DNA of 64,000 nucleotides from Calditrichota bacterium (GTDB lineage Bacteria; Electryoneota; RPQS01), in contig JACJWA010000001.1 of NCBI GenBank assembly GCA_020637395.1, positions 1,178,001 through 1,242,000 of the forward strand, in the 5' to 3' direction. Shown one piece after another: positions 54,419-62,762 of the stretch (its first letter is position 1; each line of letters opens with the position of its first letter). A model generated the notes under the pieces. That model did no database searches. It saw only the letters and a program-made list of their open reading frames with translations, and was not told the DNA's origin. The position numbers were made by a program, and so were the translations under genes.

Positions 54419-55258
54419 ATGGCAAATACCACTCTACAGAAGCTTGAAAAACTCGACCGTCGCTGGGTCTTCCTGGCCATGGCGATTGCCGTTGCAGCTC
54501 CGCTGTTTTTCAAACTGGGCCTTGCGCCGAAAACGACGCCTCCGGTCAAAGCATTCTACGACTACATCGAGCAACTGCCTCCCGGATCGCGTGTCCTGTG
54601 TTCTTTTGACTACGACCCGGGCTCAAAGGCCGAACTGAACCCGATGTGTGTCAGCGTGTTGCGTCACATTATGCTGAAGGGCCACAAACCAGTAATTTTG
54701 ACGCTTTGGTCCACGGCACCCGCATTGATTGAACGGAACATCAATGAAGTTTGCCGGGATGAGTTCGGCAAGCAGTACGGTGTAGACTACGTCTATCTGG
54801 GTCTCAAAGAAGGCCGTGAAGCGGTGATGGTCGCGATGGGCAAGTCCATTCGTTCCACATTCCCGACGGACTTCTACGGAACACCCTTGGACAACCTACC
54901 TTTGATGAATGGCGTCGAAAACTACTCCAGCTTCGCGCTTCTTATCAATGTCTCCGCCGGTTATCCCGGCACAAAGGAGTACGTGCAATACGTTACGTCG
55001 CGCTTCGCCATTCCCATGCTAAGCGGTTCTTCGGCGGTTTCCGTTCCCGAGTATTCTGCATACTTTCAGAGCGGTCAGCTCAGAGGACTGCTGACAGGGA
55101 TCACGGGTGCGGCCGAGTATGAAGCTCTGATCGGAAAGCCCGGTCTGGCCATCACGGCCATGGACGGACAGACCATGGGACACTTCGTCATCATCTTCTT
55201 TATCTTGTTTGGTAACCTGATCTTCTTCATCAACCGCCGCAGCAAAGGAAGGGCATAG
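54419..55258 (+). CDS. Four-gene cluster C: bitopic membrane protein with central soluble domain
   Basis: A 279-aa protein with one helix at each end (WVFLAMAIAVAAPLFFKLGL near residue 20; GHFVIIFFILFGNLIFFI near 260) and a soluble alpha/beta domain of about 200 residues between (SRVLCSFDYDPGSKAELNPM, KPVILTLWSTAPALIERNI, YVYLGLKEGREAVMVAMG). Its strand-helix alternation suggests a Rossmann-like fold, but no catalytic motif is recognisable. It begins 9 bases after gene B and ends 3 bases before gene D. Confidence 0.8.
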   Translation: MANTTLQKLEKLDRRWVFLAMAIAVAAPLFFKLGLAPKTTPPVKAFYDYIEQLPPGSRVLCSFDYDPGSKAELNPMCVSVLRHIMLKGHKPVILTLWSTAPALIERNINEVCRDEFGKQYGVDYVYLGLKEGREAVMVAMGKSIRSTFPTDFYGTPLDNLPLMNGVENYSSFALLINVSAGYPGTKEYVQYVTSRFAIPMLSGSSAVSVPEYSAYFQSGQLRGLLTGITGAAEYEALIGKPGLAITAMDGQTMGHFVIIFFILFGNLIFFINRRSKGRA

Positions 55259-55261
55259 ACC

Positions 55262-55918
55262 ATGGAATTCTTTTGGATTTCGATTGCCGGTCTGTGTACG
55301 GTGGCTATTCTAAGCTTCCTCTACAGCGACAATCCGCTTTACAAAGTGGCGGAGCACTTCTTTGTCGGCATTGCTGCCGGATATGTGGTCTGTGCGGAGT
55401 TCTACAATGTCTTTCTCCCAAACCTCTGGCGTCCTCTGACATCCGGCTCCGACTATTGGCTGATTATTCCGCTGATTCTTGGTATCGCTCTGTTCACGAG
55501 ATTCTCTGATGAGCTTGGTTGGATTTCGCGCTGGCCGATGTCTGTGATCATTGGAACTTATTCTGGTCTCGCCGTAATCGGCTTTGCCTCGGGCGACATG
55601 GTTTTGCAAGTGCAGGCGAGTTTGATTCCGGTCTTTGAGCCGGCCACGATCTCGACCTTCTCTTCTGAACCTTCGGTCCTGAACTTCCTCCAGATCTTTA
55701 GGAATCCCCTATTCACGCTTGGACTGATCTGCGTGTTGTTCTACTTCTTCTTTTCCGTGGAACACAAAGGCGGGCTTCGGCACATTGCGACGACCGGAAC
55801 TACGCTGCTGATGATCGGCTTCGGCGCGGGCTACGGCTATACCGTCATGACTCGTATCGCGCTGCTATTCGATCGCTTCTACTTTCTCTTTGTGGAATGG
55901 CTTAAGATTGCGGCCTAA
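55262..55918 (+). CDS. Four-gene cluster D: polytopic membrane protein
   Basis: A 218-aa protein with about six helices (WISIAGLCTVAILSFLYS; VAEHFFVGIAAGYVVCAEF; WLIIPLILGIALFTRF; VIIGTYSGLAVIGFASG; FTLGLICVLFYFFFSVE; TGTTLLMIGFGAGYGYTVM). A charged motif, YKVAEHFFVG, lies between the first two helices. Unknown family. Last gene of the cluster, followed by a perfect terminator. Confidence 0.8.
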   Translation: MEFFWISIAGLCTVAILSFLYSDNPLYKVAEHFFVGIAAGYVVCAEFYNVFLPNLWRPLTSGSDYWLIIPLILGIALFTRFSDELGWISRWPMSVIIGTYSGLAVIGFASGDMVLQVQASLIPVFEPATISTFSSEPSVLNFLQIFRNPLFTLGLICVLFYFFFSVEHKGGLRHIATTGTTLLMIGFGAGYGYTVMTRIALLFDRFYFLFVEWLKIAA

Positions 55919-55938
55919 CGCCGCGTTGCCATGCTAAA

Positions 55939-55970
55939 AAGAAGGCCGACTCAAATGAGTCGGCCTTCTT
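55939..55970. terminator. Bidirectional terminator
   Basis: AAGAAGGCCGACTC, loop AAAT, GAGTCGGCCTTCTT: a perfect 14-bp stem. It ends the plus-strand membrane cluster (stop 55918) and the minus-strand lepB (stop 55992), with T-rich flanks on both strands. Confidence 0.92.
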
Positions 55971-55991
55971 GCATTTCGTCTTGCTTCCGCC

Positions 55992-56747
55992 CTATTTGAT
56001 CCAGTTTCCGATTCGGGAGAACCGCACCGACTTAGTGACGTCCGAAAGCGTTCGATTCTTGTCCCAACTAAAGTAGATGATCAGTGCTTTTCCGATCACA
56101 TCTTCTTCCGGCAGGAATCCCCAATACCGCGAGTCCGCTGAATTGTCGCGATTGTCCCCCATCATGAAGTAGTGCCCCTCTGGCACTTCGAGCGGACCAA
56201 AATTGTCATGATTCCAAAGCTCTCCTTGCGGACTGAAGATGCCCCTCTCGCCAAGACCCTCACGCACTGGTGCTGGACTCGTGAACTTCGATTCCGGAGG
56301 AAACTCCGACAGCACGCCGTCTACATACACCTGACGATTCTTGATTTCAATAATCTGTCCCGGCCCCGCAACGCATCGTTTGATGTAGTTCACCGAACGA
56401 TCCTTGGGATACTTGAAGACCACGATGTCTCCGGGCTCGACGTGTCGAGGCGCCGGAAGTCGCCACCACGGCAGGTCCACTCCAATACCCGTAAAAGGGA
56501 TTCCTACCCAGTCCGGTGTGCGTATCCCGTAGATGAACTTGTTCACCAACAGAAAATCTCCCACCAGCAGCGTGTTCTCCATTGAACCGGTCGGAATGCG
56601 GTAGGCTTCTACGGTTGTGACACGGATGAAAAACACCATGATCACCAATGTGATCAGAAACTCGGTCCATTCCCTGGCCGTACTTTTGGGTCTCACGCGG
56701 CGGAGAGGTTTCGTGTGCTGCGACGTTCCTGTTTCTTGGGTTGTCAT
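55992..56747 (-). CDS. lepB: Signal peptidase I
   Basis: A 251-aa inner-membrane serine protease that cleaves Sec and Tat signal peptides. One N-terminal helix (LITLVIMVFFIRVTTVEAY); catalytic Ser55 in PTGSMENTL and Lys123 in VNYIKRCVAGPG; box E GDNRDNSADSRYWG. Standard for the S26 family. It lies downstream of lepA, the classic pairing. Confidence 0.97.
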   Translation of the reverse strand: MTTQETGTSQHTKPLRRVRPKSTAREWTEFLITLVIMVFFIRVTTVEAYRIPTGSMENTLLVGDFLLVNKFIYGIRTPDWVGIPFTGIGVDLPWWRLPAPRHVEPGDIVVFKYPKDRSVNYIKRCVAGPGQIIEIKNRQVYVDGVLSEFPPESKFTSPAPVREGLGERGIFSPQGELWNHDNFGPLEVPEGHYFMMGDNRDNSADSRYWGFLPEEDVIGKALIIYFSWDKNRTLSDVTKSVRFSRIGNWIK

Positions 56748-56784
56748 ATCGTGAGTTCAGTGGTTGGCTTCTGGTCCCGATTTC

Positions 56785-58581
56785 TTACTCGCCCGCCTTC
56801 AGGATAGCGAGAAAAGCTTCCTGCGGTATCTCGACGTTTCCGACGGCCTTCATCCGCTTCTTGCCGGCCTTTTGCTTTTCCAGCAGCTTCCTCTTACGCG
56901 TGATGTCGCCGCCGTAGCACTTCGCCAGAACGTTCTTACGCATGGCGCGAACCGTGGAACGGGCGATAACGCGTGATCCGACTGCAGCTTGAATCGCTAC
57001 TTCGAACATCTGTCGCGGTATCAAATCCACAAGGCGGTCACACACACGCCGTCCCCAATCGTAGGCCTTGTCCTTGTGAACAATCACGGAAAGCGCGTCC
57101 ACCACCTCACCATTTACTAGAATATCCAGTCTGGTCAGCTCGCTTCGGCGGTAGTCCAGAATCTCATAGTCGAAGGACGCATAGCCGCGCGAAATGCTCT
57201 TCAAGCGGTCGTAAAAGTCAAAGATGATTTCCGCAAGGGGAATCTCGTAGTGCAGATTGACGCGAGTGCCATCCAGGTATTCTGTATTGATGTACGTTCC
57301 ACGAGCTTCAATACAGAGCTGCATGATCGAGCCGATGTACTCTTCCGGTGTGATGATTGAAGATCGCACATATGGCTCTTCCATGTACTCTAACTCACCT
57401 GCTGCTGGCATCTGAACCGGATTGTCTACGAGTAGAACGCTCTGATCGGTTAACATCGCCCGATATTCCACAGATGGCACCGTGCAGACCAGATCCAGGT
57501 TGTACTCCCGTTCCAATCGCTCTTGAATCACTTCGAAATGCAACAGGCCCAGGAACCCGACTCGGAAACCAAAACCCAACGCAACTGACGTTTCGGGATC
57601 GTAAATCAACGCCGAATCATTCAAACTCAGTTTGCCGAGCGAGTCCCGCAAGAGCTCATAGTCGGCGTTGTCTGCGGGATATATTCCGGCGAAGACCATC
57701 GGCTTGACTTCACGATAGCCTGCCAGAGGTATGCTCGACACATTCTCGAAATCAAAGATCGTGTCCCCCACCCGGATATCCTTCACATCCCGGCAGCCGC
57801 TAACCACATAACCCACGTCACCCGCGACAAGTTCCTGCCGCTGAATCTGAGCCATCCGCAGCACTCCGACCTCTTGCACTTCGAACTGCTTCTGCGTTGC
57901 GGCGAAGATGATCTTCTGCCCGGGACGAACCTTGCCGTCCACCACGCGCACGTGAGCGATCGCCCCGCGATACGTGTCGTATTGAGAGTCAAAAATCAAC
58001 GCGCGCAGCGGCTCGGTGGATTTGCCGCGCGGAGCAGGTATTCTCTCAACTATGGCTCGCAAAAGCTCAGGAACACCGAGGCCCGTTTTGCCGCTCACGC
58101 GAAGCACCGATTCCGGTTCGACCCCGAGCAGTTCGCCGACCTGCATGGCAATCTCATCCGGTCGTGCAACCGCAAGATCCACTTTGTTCAGAACCGGAAG
58201 AATCTCAAGATCCGCTTCCAATGCCAGGTAGAGATTCGAAAGGGTCTGCGCCTCGATTCCCTGCGTCGCATCCACCACGAGCACCGCACCTTCGCATGCC
58301 TTCAGACTGCGCGAAACCTCATATGTGAAATCCACATGCCCCGGGGTGTCAATCAAGTTCAACGTATAAGCCTTGCCGTCCGTGTACGTGTACTGCATCG
58401 TGATCGGATGCATTTTTATCGTGATGCCGCGCTCCTTCTCCAGATCCATGTTGTCAAGAACCTGAGTCGTCATCTTCCGCTGATCGAGCGTGCGAGTCTC
58501 CTCAAGCAACCGATCGGCCAAGGTTGACTTGCCGTGATCAATATGAGCTATGATGCAAAAATTCCGAACGTCAGGCTGCAT
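56785..58581 (-). CDS. lepA: Elongation factor 4
   Basis: A 598-aa ribosomal GTPase. G1 AHIDHGKSTL (residues 12-21), G3 DTPGHVDF, G4 NKVDLA, then EF-G-like domains II, III and V and the LepA-specific C-terminal domain (KCYGGDITRKRKLLEKQKAG). It back-translocates or remodels stalled ribosomes. Normal length. Confidence 0.98.
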   Translation of the reverse strand: MQPDVRNFCIIAHIDHGKSTLADRLLEETRTLDQRKMTTQVLDNMDLEKERGITIKMHPITMQYTYTDGKAYTLNLIDTPGHVDFTYEVSRSLKACEGAVLVVDATQGIEAQTLSNLYLALEADLEILPVLNKVDLAVARPDEIAMQVGELLGVEPESVLRVSGKTGLGVPELLRAIVERIPAPRGKSTEPLRALIFDSQYDTYRGAIAHVRVVDGKVRPGQKIIFAATQKQFEVQEVGVLRMAQIQRQELVAGDVGYVVSGCRDVKDIRVGDTIFDFENVSSIPLAGYREVKPMVFAGIYPADNADYELLRDSLGKLSLNDSALIYDPETSVALGFGFRVGFLGLLHFEVIQERLEREYNLDLVCTVPSVEYRAMLTDQSVLLVDNPVQMPAAGELEYMEEPYVRSSIITPEEYIGSIMQLCIEARGTYINTEYLDGTRVNLHYEIPLAEIIFDFYDRLKSISRGYASFDYEILDYRRSELTRLDILVNGEVVDALSVIVHKDKAYDWGRRVCDRLVDLIPRQMFEVAIQAAVGSRVIARSTVRAMRKNVLAKCYGGDITRKRKLLEKQKAGKKRMKAVGNVEIPQEAFLAILKAGE

Positions 58582-58593
58582 GGATCTCCAGTG

Positions 58594-59256
58594 CTAACCG
58601 CGTGGGGTCACAATGTCCGGGTCGCCATCCAGCGGCATAACGACCCACAATATCAGATAAAGAAAAACGCTGGCAAACGCCAACAACGCACCCAAGACCC
58701 ATAGTACCCGAACCAGGGTCGGGTCAACATTAAAATACTGTCCGAAGCCGCCGCAGATCCCGGCAATTTTCTTCTCCGACGCAGAGCGACGAAGACGCTT
58801 GACTTGATTGCTCGTTTCGTTCATGAATTCGCCTTCAGCTTGATAAGTGTCCTGGTTTGATGCCGCGTCCTTGCCCCGGAAAAAGAGATACAACGCGGCA
58901 ACAGTCACAGCAATCGGTCCAAGAAAAACGAAGACGCCATTCGCTTTGCCGTCGAGCAAGGCGAACACCGCAATTCCTAAGATTCCTATTGCAAGCAACG
59001 TAACCGCAGCGGCATGCTGCGAGCCGCGTCTCCTTCCCGCAACACTGATTCGCGGCGTCATCGAAAGTGGGACCAAGAGCCATGCTGCAAGATACAAGAC
59101 AACACCAGGGCCAATGCCGGTCAGCAAAGTTGCCGCGACAAATACAATCCTGGCAAGTGCCGGATCGAGGCCAAGGTAGTTCGCAAATCCTCCGCACACA
59201 CCCGCGAAAATTCTGTCATTCGAGGAACGTGTTAGCCGTCTGATCGTGGAGTCCAT
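58594..59256 (-). CDS. Protein with two PspC domains
   Basis: A 220-aa protein with a PspC domain at residues 5-65 (RIFAGVCGGFANYLGLDPAL) and a second at 152-212 (KKIAGICGGFGQYFNVDPTL), separated by a linker holding two further helices. Each PspC domain is an amphipathic region plus one or two membrane helices. PspC proteins sense or relay envelope stress; a tandem form is unusual. Likely co-transcribed with greA and lepA. Confidence 0.88.
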   Translation of the reverse strand: MDSTIRRLTRSSNDRIFAGVCGGFANYLGLDPALARIVFVAATLLTGIGPGVVLYLAAWLLVPLSMTPRISVAGRRRGSQHAAAVTLLAIGILGIAVFALLDGKANGVFVFLGPIAVTVAALYLFFRGKDAASNQDTYQAEGEFMNETSNQVKRLRRSASEKKIAGICGGFGQYFNVDPTLVRVLWVLGALLAFASVFLYLILWVVMPLDGDPDIVTPRG

Positions 59257-59275
59257 TTTGGGGTTCCTTTCTCAC

Positions 59276-59752
59276 CTATTCCAAGGGGAAGATATCCAAT
59301 ATCGTCCATTCCACGACACCAGCTGGAATTGATATCTCTACTTTGTCGCCAATCTTGCTTCCCATCAATCCCTGCCCTATGGGGGACTGATGACTTATTC
59401 GCCCTTCCGCCGGATTGGCTTCTGCGGCGGACACTATCGTGAATTCTCGCTCCGATTTCTTCTTCTCGTCTCGAACCCGCACCCGAGTCAGCAATCTCAC
59501 CTTATCGGCCACAATCTTGCTGGAGTCAATCATCACCGCCGAGTTCATTGTCGCCTCGAGCTGATGAATCTTGGAGTCTATGCGAGCAAGCTCCTCCTTC
59601 GCAGCGTGATACTCCGCGTTTTCGGAAAGATCGCCGTGTTCACGTGCAATCTGCAACTGCTTGACCATAGCCGGTCGCTTGACATACTTCCAGTCATTCA
59701 AATCAGCTTGCAGCTTCTCCATTCCGGACTTTGACAGATAGTGTTTGTCCAA
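59276..59752 (-). CDS. greA: Transcription elongation factor GreA
   Basis: A 158-aa factor that rescues backtracked RNA polymerase by stimulating transcript cleavage. The N-terminal coiled coil carries EHGDLSENAEYHAAKEELARI with the catalytic acidic tip, and the C-terminal FKBP-like domain ends in SIPAGVVEWTILDI. Standard length. Confidence 0.97.
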   Translation of the reverse strand: MDKHYLSKSGMEKLQADLNDWKYVKRPAMVKQLQIAREHGDLSENAEYHAAKEELARIDSKIHQLEATMNSAVMIDSSKIVADKVRLLTRVRVRDEKKKSEREFTIVSAAEANPAEGRISHQSPIGQGLMGSKIGDKVEISIPAGVVEWTILDIFPLE

Positions 59753-59755
59753 TCT

Positions 59756-61234
59756 CTACCTCGACGATACGTTATTGAAGTACTCCTGAAGTCCCATCTT
59801 GACACCGCGAGAAAGCTTGTCAAGAAACTTGTCGTCCTGTAACATGAGTTCTTCTTCCGGGTGCATCATGTATGCGGACTCAATCAGTACTGCCGGAAAA
59901 TCAGTCGGTCTGATCACGGCAAGATTTGCGTCGAATACTCCATCATTGTTCAGATGCGCCGATTCGACTACGTGAGCCTGCACAGTTTCTGCAAGACTTC
60001 TGCTCAGCGAATTGTAGTAGTAGACTCCGCAGCCGTGCCGTTCAGCAGGATTCTCACCGTCCGGCAATGCGTTGGCGTGCAGGCTCAAGAACAGATCACA
60101 GTCAGCATTGCGTGCAATATCAATCCGCTCGTGAAGCGATACGGCGGAGTCGCTGTTTCGTGTGAGGACAACTTCCGCACCGGCGGAACGGAGTGAGCGC
60201 TCCAACACATGCGCCCACTTCAGCACAACATCCTTCTCTTTCGTCCCGCGTGGGCCGATTGCACCGTCCGCTGCGCCCCCATGTCCAGGGTCTACCGCAA
60301 TTCTCTTTCCTCGCAAGCCTGACTTCATGGTGCGAGGACGAATCATGGCAAACTGAATAACTGAGTCACTGGCATGAATCCTGTATCCCTGAAATCTCGC
60401 CAGATGACAATCCACGCGAATCTCCAGCGCGTTTCCGCGCTGTTTCCACGTCACGTCGCGAATCAGTTTCGCCGCATCCGCTGTGAATCGAATGCGATCA
60501 ACGGTGCTGACTGCATCGTGAAGTGTCACAACGAAGGACCAAAGCGACTCAACGTCCACTTCCCAGAGCGGCATTCTATCCACGCCGAAGGTGATCACCG
60601 CCTCGCATTCGTTGGCGTTCACTATCCCATCCCCCACCCTGATCTGACCCTTCTGATCCAGCTTCGCTTCCGTGTTGGTCGCCAGAAATCGTTTCTCAAT
60701 GACTCCCCGATTCCCCGGTTCTATCTCGAACTCCGCCCATTTGTCGGAGATTGCGACTACTTGCAATGGTGTTCCGACTTCCGGGAACAGGTGATAGCTT
60801 CCTCCAATTGTGGTACGGGTATGTGCATTGCTTTCTGAAATCGCATACCATACCGGCGGCTCAAGCGGGACCCATTCGGTCGCATTCGCCGACGGCAGTC
60901 TCCCATAGGGAAACTCCAATTGAGAAGTGCCTGTCTCCCCTTCTATTAGACTGAAATACCAGTTGTTTGTTTCACGATCGTTTCCGAGCGGCAAAAAGGC
61001 AAGAAATGCGCCGTCTTCTGCCATCTCAACGCTGTGACCGTTGCAGAGTAGCTTTGACCCGGTTCTCGCACCCGTGACCTGACCCAACACAAATGAAGAA
61101 TCCAAGTCCGGTGCATAGCGAAACGTGTCCTGGCCCTGCTCCAGACGCGGATACACGAGGTGTATCTCAGCGGCTGGCGCTCCTATGCTAAGCAGAACCA
61201 CTATGCTCAGGCTCAGGACCACTCGCCGGTGCAT
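59756..61234 (-). CDS. N-acetylmuramoyl-L-alanine amidase
   Basis: A 492-aa exported protein with a signal peptide (LSLSIVVLLSIGAPAA). About 290 residues of beta-rich sequence follow, probably including an AMIN-like targeting domain, then an Amidase_3 domain (310-490). Zinc site and catalysis: VDPGHGG, the Glu in GTKEKDVVL, LSLHANA and LIESAYMM. It cleaves the peptide side chain from muramic acid during cell separation. It overlaps coaX by 22 bases. Confidence 0.93.
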   Translation of the reverse strand: MHRRVVLSLSIVVLLSIGAPAAEIHLVYPRLEQGQDTFRYAPDLDSSFVLGQVTGARTGSKLLCNGHSVEMAEDGAFLAFLPLGNDRETNNWYFSLIEGETGTSQLEFPYGRLPSANATEWVPLEPPVWYAISESNAHTRTTIGGSYHLFPEVGTPLQVVAISDKWAEFEIEPGNRGVIEKRFLATNTEAKLDQKGQIRVGDGIVNANECEAVITFGVDRMPLWEVDVESLWSFVVTLHDAVSTVDRIRFTADAAKLIRDVTWKQRGNALEIRVDCHLARFQGYRIHASDSVIQFAMIRPRTMKSGLRGKRIAVDPGHGGAADGAIGPRGTKEKDVVLKWAHVLERSLRSAGAEVVLTRNSDSAVSLHERIDIARNADCDLFLSLHANALPDGENPAERHGCGVYYYNSLSRSLAETVQAHVVESAHLNNDGVFDANLAVIRPTDFPAVLIESAYMMHPEEELMLQDDKFLDKLSRGVKMGLQEYFNNVSSR

Positions 61235-61980
61235 AGCAGGCGCACTCCTTCCAGAACCAAGGTTTGCTCCACAGACGTAATCGTAGTGCTGCGACTGTGA
61301 ATGAGTTCGGCAAATCCGCCTGTTGCGATCACAGTTTCAGCACCAACTTCCCGCTTCATCTTCTCCACCAGGCCGTCCACCATGGCCAATGCCCCGTGCA
61401 AGATGCCACTCTGAATCGCATGCCTGGTCGTTCTACCGATCACGCGCGGAGGAAACTCAAGCTCAACACGCGGCAAGAGCGCCGTGGACTGGCTGAGACT
61501 ATCTGCCGCAGTCGCCACTCCCGGAGCGATTACTCCACCAATGTACACATGCTCCGAAGTCACGGCATCCAAAACGGTCGCAGTGCCAAGATCCACCACG
61601 ATCAATGGCGCGCCAAATCTTGAAACTGCTGCGGCGACACCGCACAGTCGGTCAGGGCCAATTGCTGTCGGTGGATCGTAGTCCAGCCGGATGCTCTTAA
61701 GATGAGTATTAGTCACAACCGTGAGACCATAGCCAAGACTCTGCATTGCGCGACTCAACTCCAGCGTCAAATGCGGCACTACTGAGGCAATTCCGCAGGG
61801 AATCCCGCGATCTTCGAAACCTCCCAATCGGGAAAGCACACCATCAAGGAGCACGCTCCACTCGTCAGAAGTCCGCTGACGCGACGAGCTGAGGCGCCAC
61901 TCGTGGAGCCACTTCCCCTCCGACCAGTAGCCTATTGTCGTATGGGAGTTTCCGACATCTATACCAATGAACTCGCTCAT
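61213..61980 (-). CDS. coaX: Type III pantothenate kinase
   Basis: A 255-aa CoaX of the ASKHA fold, first step of CoA synthesis. IGIDVGNSHTTIGYW is the phosphate-1 motif, GPDRLCGVAAAVSRFG and VVDLGTATVLDAV the pantothenate and phosphate-2 regions, GGVIAPGVATAADSL and ATGGFAELI the rest. ATGA overlap with birA. Confidence 0.96.
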   Translation of the reverse strand: MSEFIGIDVGNSHTTIGYWSEGKWLHEWRLSSSRQRTSDEWSVLLDGVLSRLGGFEDRGIPCGIASVVPHLTLELSRAMQSLGYGLTVVTNTHLKSIRLDYDPPTAIGPDRLCGVAAAVSRFGAPLIVVDLGTATVLDAVTSEHVYIGGVIAPGVATAADSLSQSTALLPRVELEFPPRVIGRTTRHAIQSGILHGALAMVDGLVEKMKREVGAETVIATGGFAELIHSRSTTITSVEQTLVLEGVRLLCTGEWS

Positions 61981-62762
61981 AGACCGACTGTCACATCTCC
62001 GCTATAAGTCTCACGAAGCACTCCACTGGCATCGCGCAGCAGCAATTGTCCATTCGAACCAATTCCGCAGTATTCCCCTTCGATTCGTTCGTTACCCTCT
62101 GACCTGACTAACACCGCTCCTCTATCGGGGCCATGTTCTTCCCACGCCATGCGAAGTGCCTCGTACTCCCCTTCAAGGTACATGTCAAACAGCTCTTCCC
62201 ATTCATTCAAGAGAGCCGCAAGCACGCTCTCGCGATCCGCTTTCCAGCTTGTTTCCTGAAGAAGACTACCAGGCACCGTTGACTTCTGCCCAGCAGTCTC
62301 GGGAACGCCATTCACATTTACGCCGACACCGACAATGATGACATGGTCGTCACCATGTTTTGTAGCTTCTGCTAGAACTCCCGCCACCTTTTTGCCGCCG
62401 ATCAGGACATCGTTCGGCCACTTCAATCGCACAGCGGCCGTCGAATCATGTCCGACCACGACTCTTGCCAGAGCAATCGCCGGAAGCATGGACAAAAGCC
62501 CGGGCCTCTCAGGCAATCCCTTGAGCTTTAGCAGCACTGAACAAAGCAGAGCTTGATTTGCGCGATCGTCCCAAACTCTCGAGTAACGTCCGCGCCCTGA
62601 GGTTTGATGCCCCGCGACCACGACTGAACCACTCAAATGGAACTCGCTGATATTGTCGCGCAGCCAGCGATTCGTAGAGTCCGTTTCCTCCAGAAATCTG
62701 AACTCCCTGCCGAATCTCCGTGTCGTCAAGTGCCAGTAAAACTGCTTTCCGTTCCAAGACAT
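61977..62762 (-). CDS. birA: Biotin-[acetyl-CoA carboxylase] ligase
   Basis: A 261-aa class I biotin protein ligase without the N-terminal DNA-binding domain, so it is not a repressor. The biotinyl-AMP loop is GHQTSGRGRYSRVW, then LKWPNDVLIGGKKVAGVLAE and VGVGVNVNG, with a small C-terminal SH3-like domain. It would biotinylate the carboxylase whose carboxyltransferase is encoded at 32590. TGATG junction with the mutase gene. Confidence 0.95.
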   Translation of the reverse strand: MSWNGKQFYWHLTTRRFGREFRFLEETDSTNRWLRDNISEFHLSGSVVVAGHQTSGRGRYSRVWDDRANQALLCSVLLKLKGLPERPGLLSMLPAIALARVVVGHDSTAAVRLKWPNDVLIGGKKVAGVLAEATKHGDDHVIIVGVGVNVNGVPETAGQKSTVPGSLLQETSWKADRESVLAALLNEWEELFDMYLEGEYEALRMAWEEHGPDRGAVLVRSEGNERIEGEYCGIGSNGQLLLRDASGVLRETYSGDVTVGL

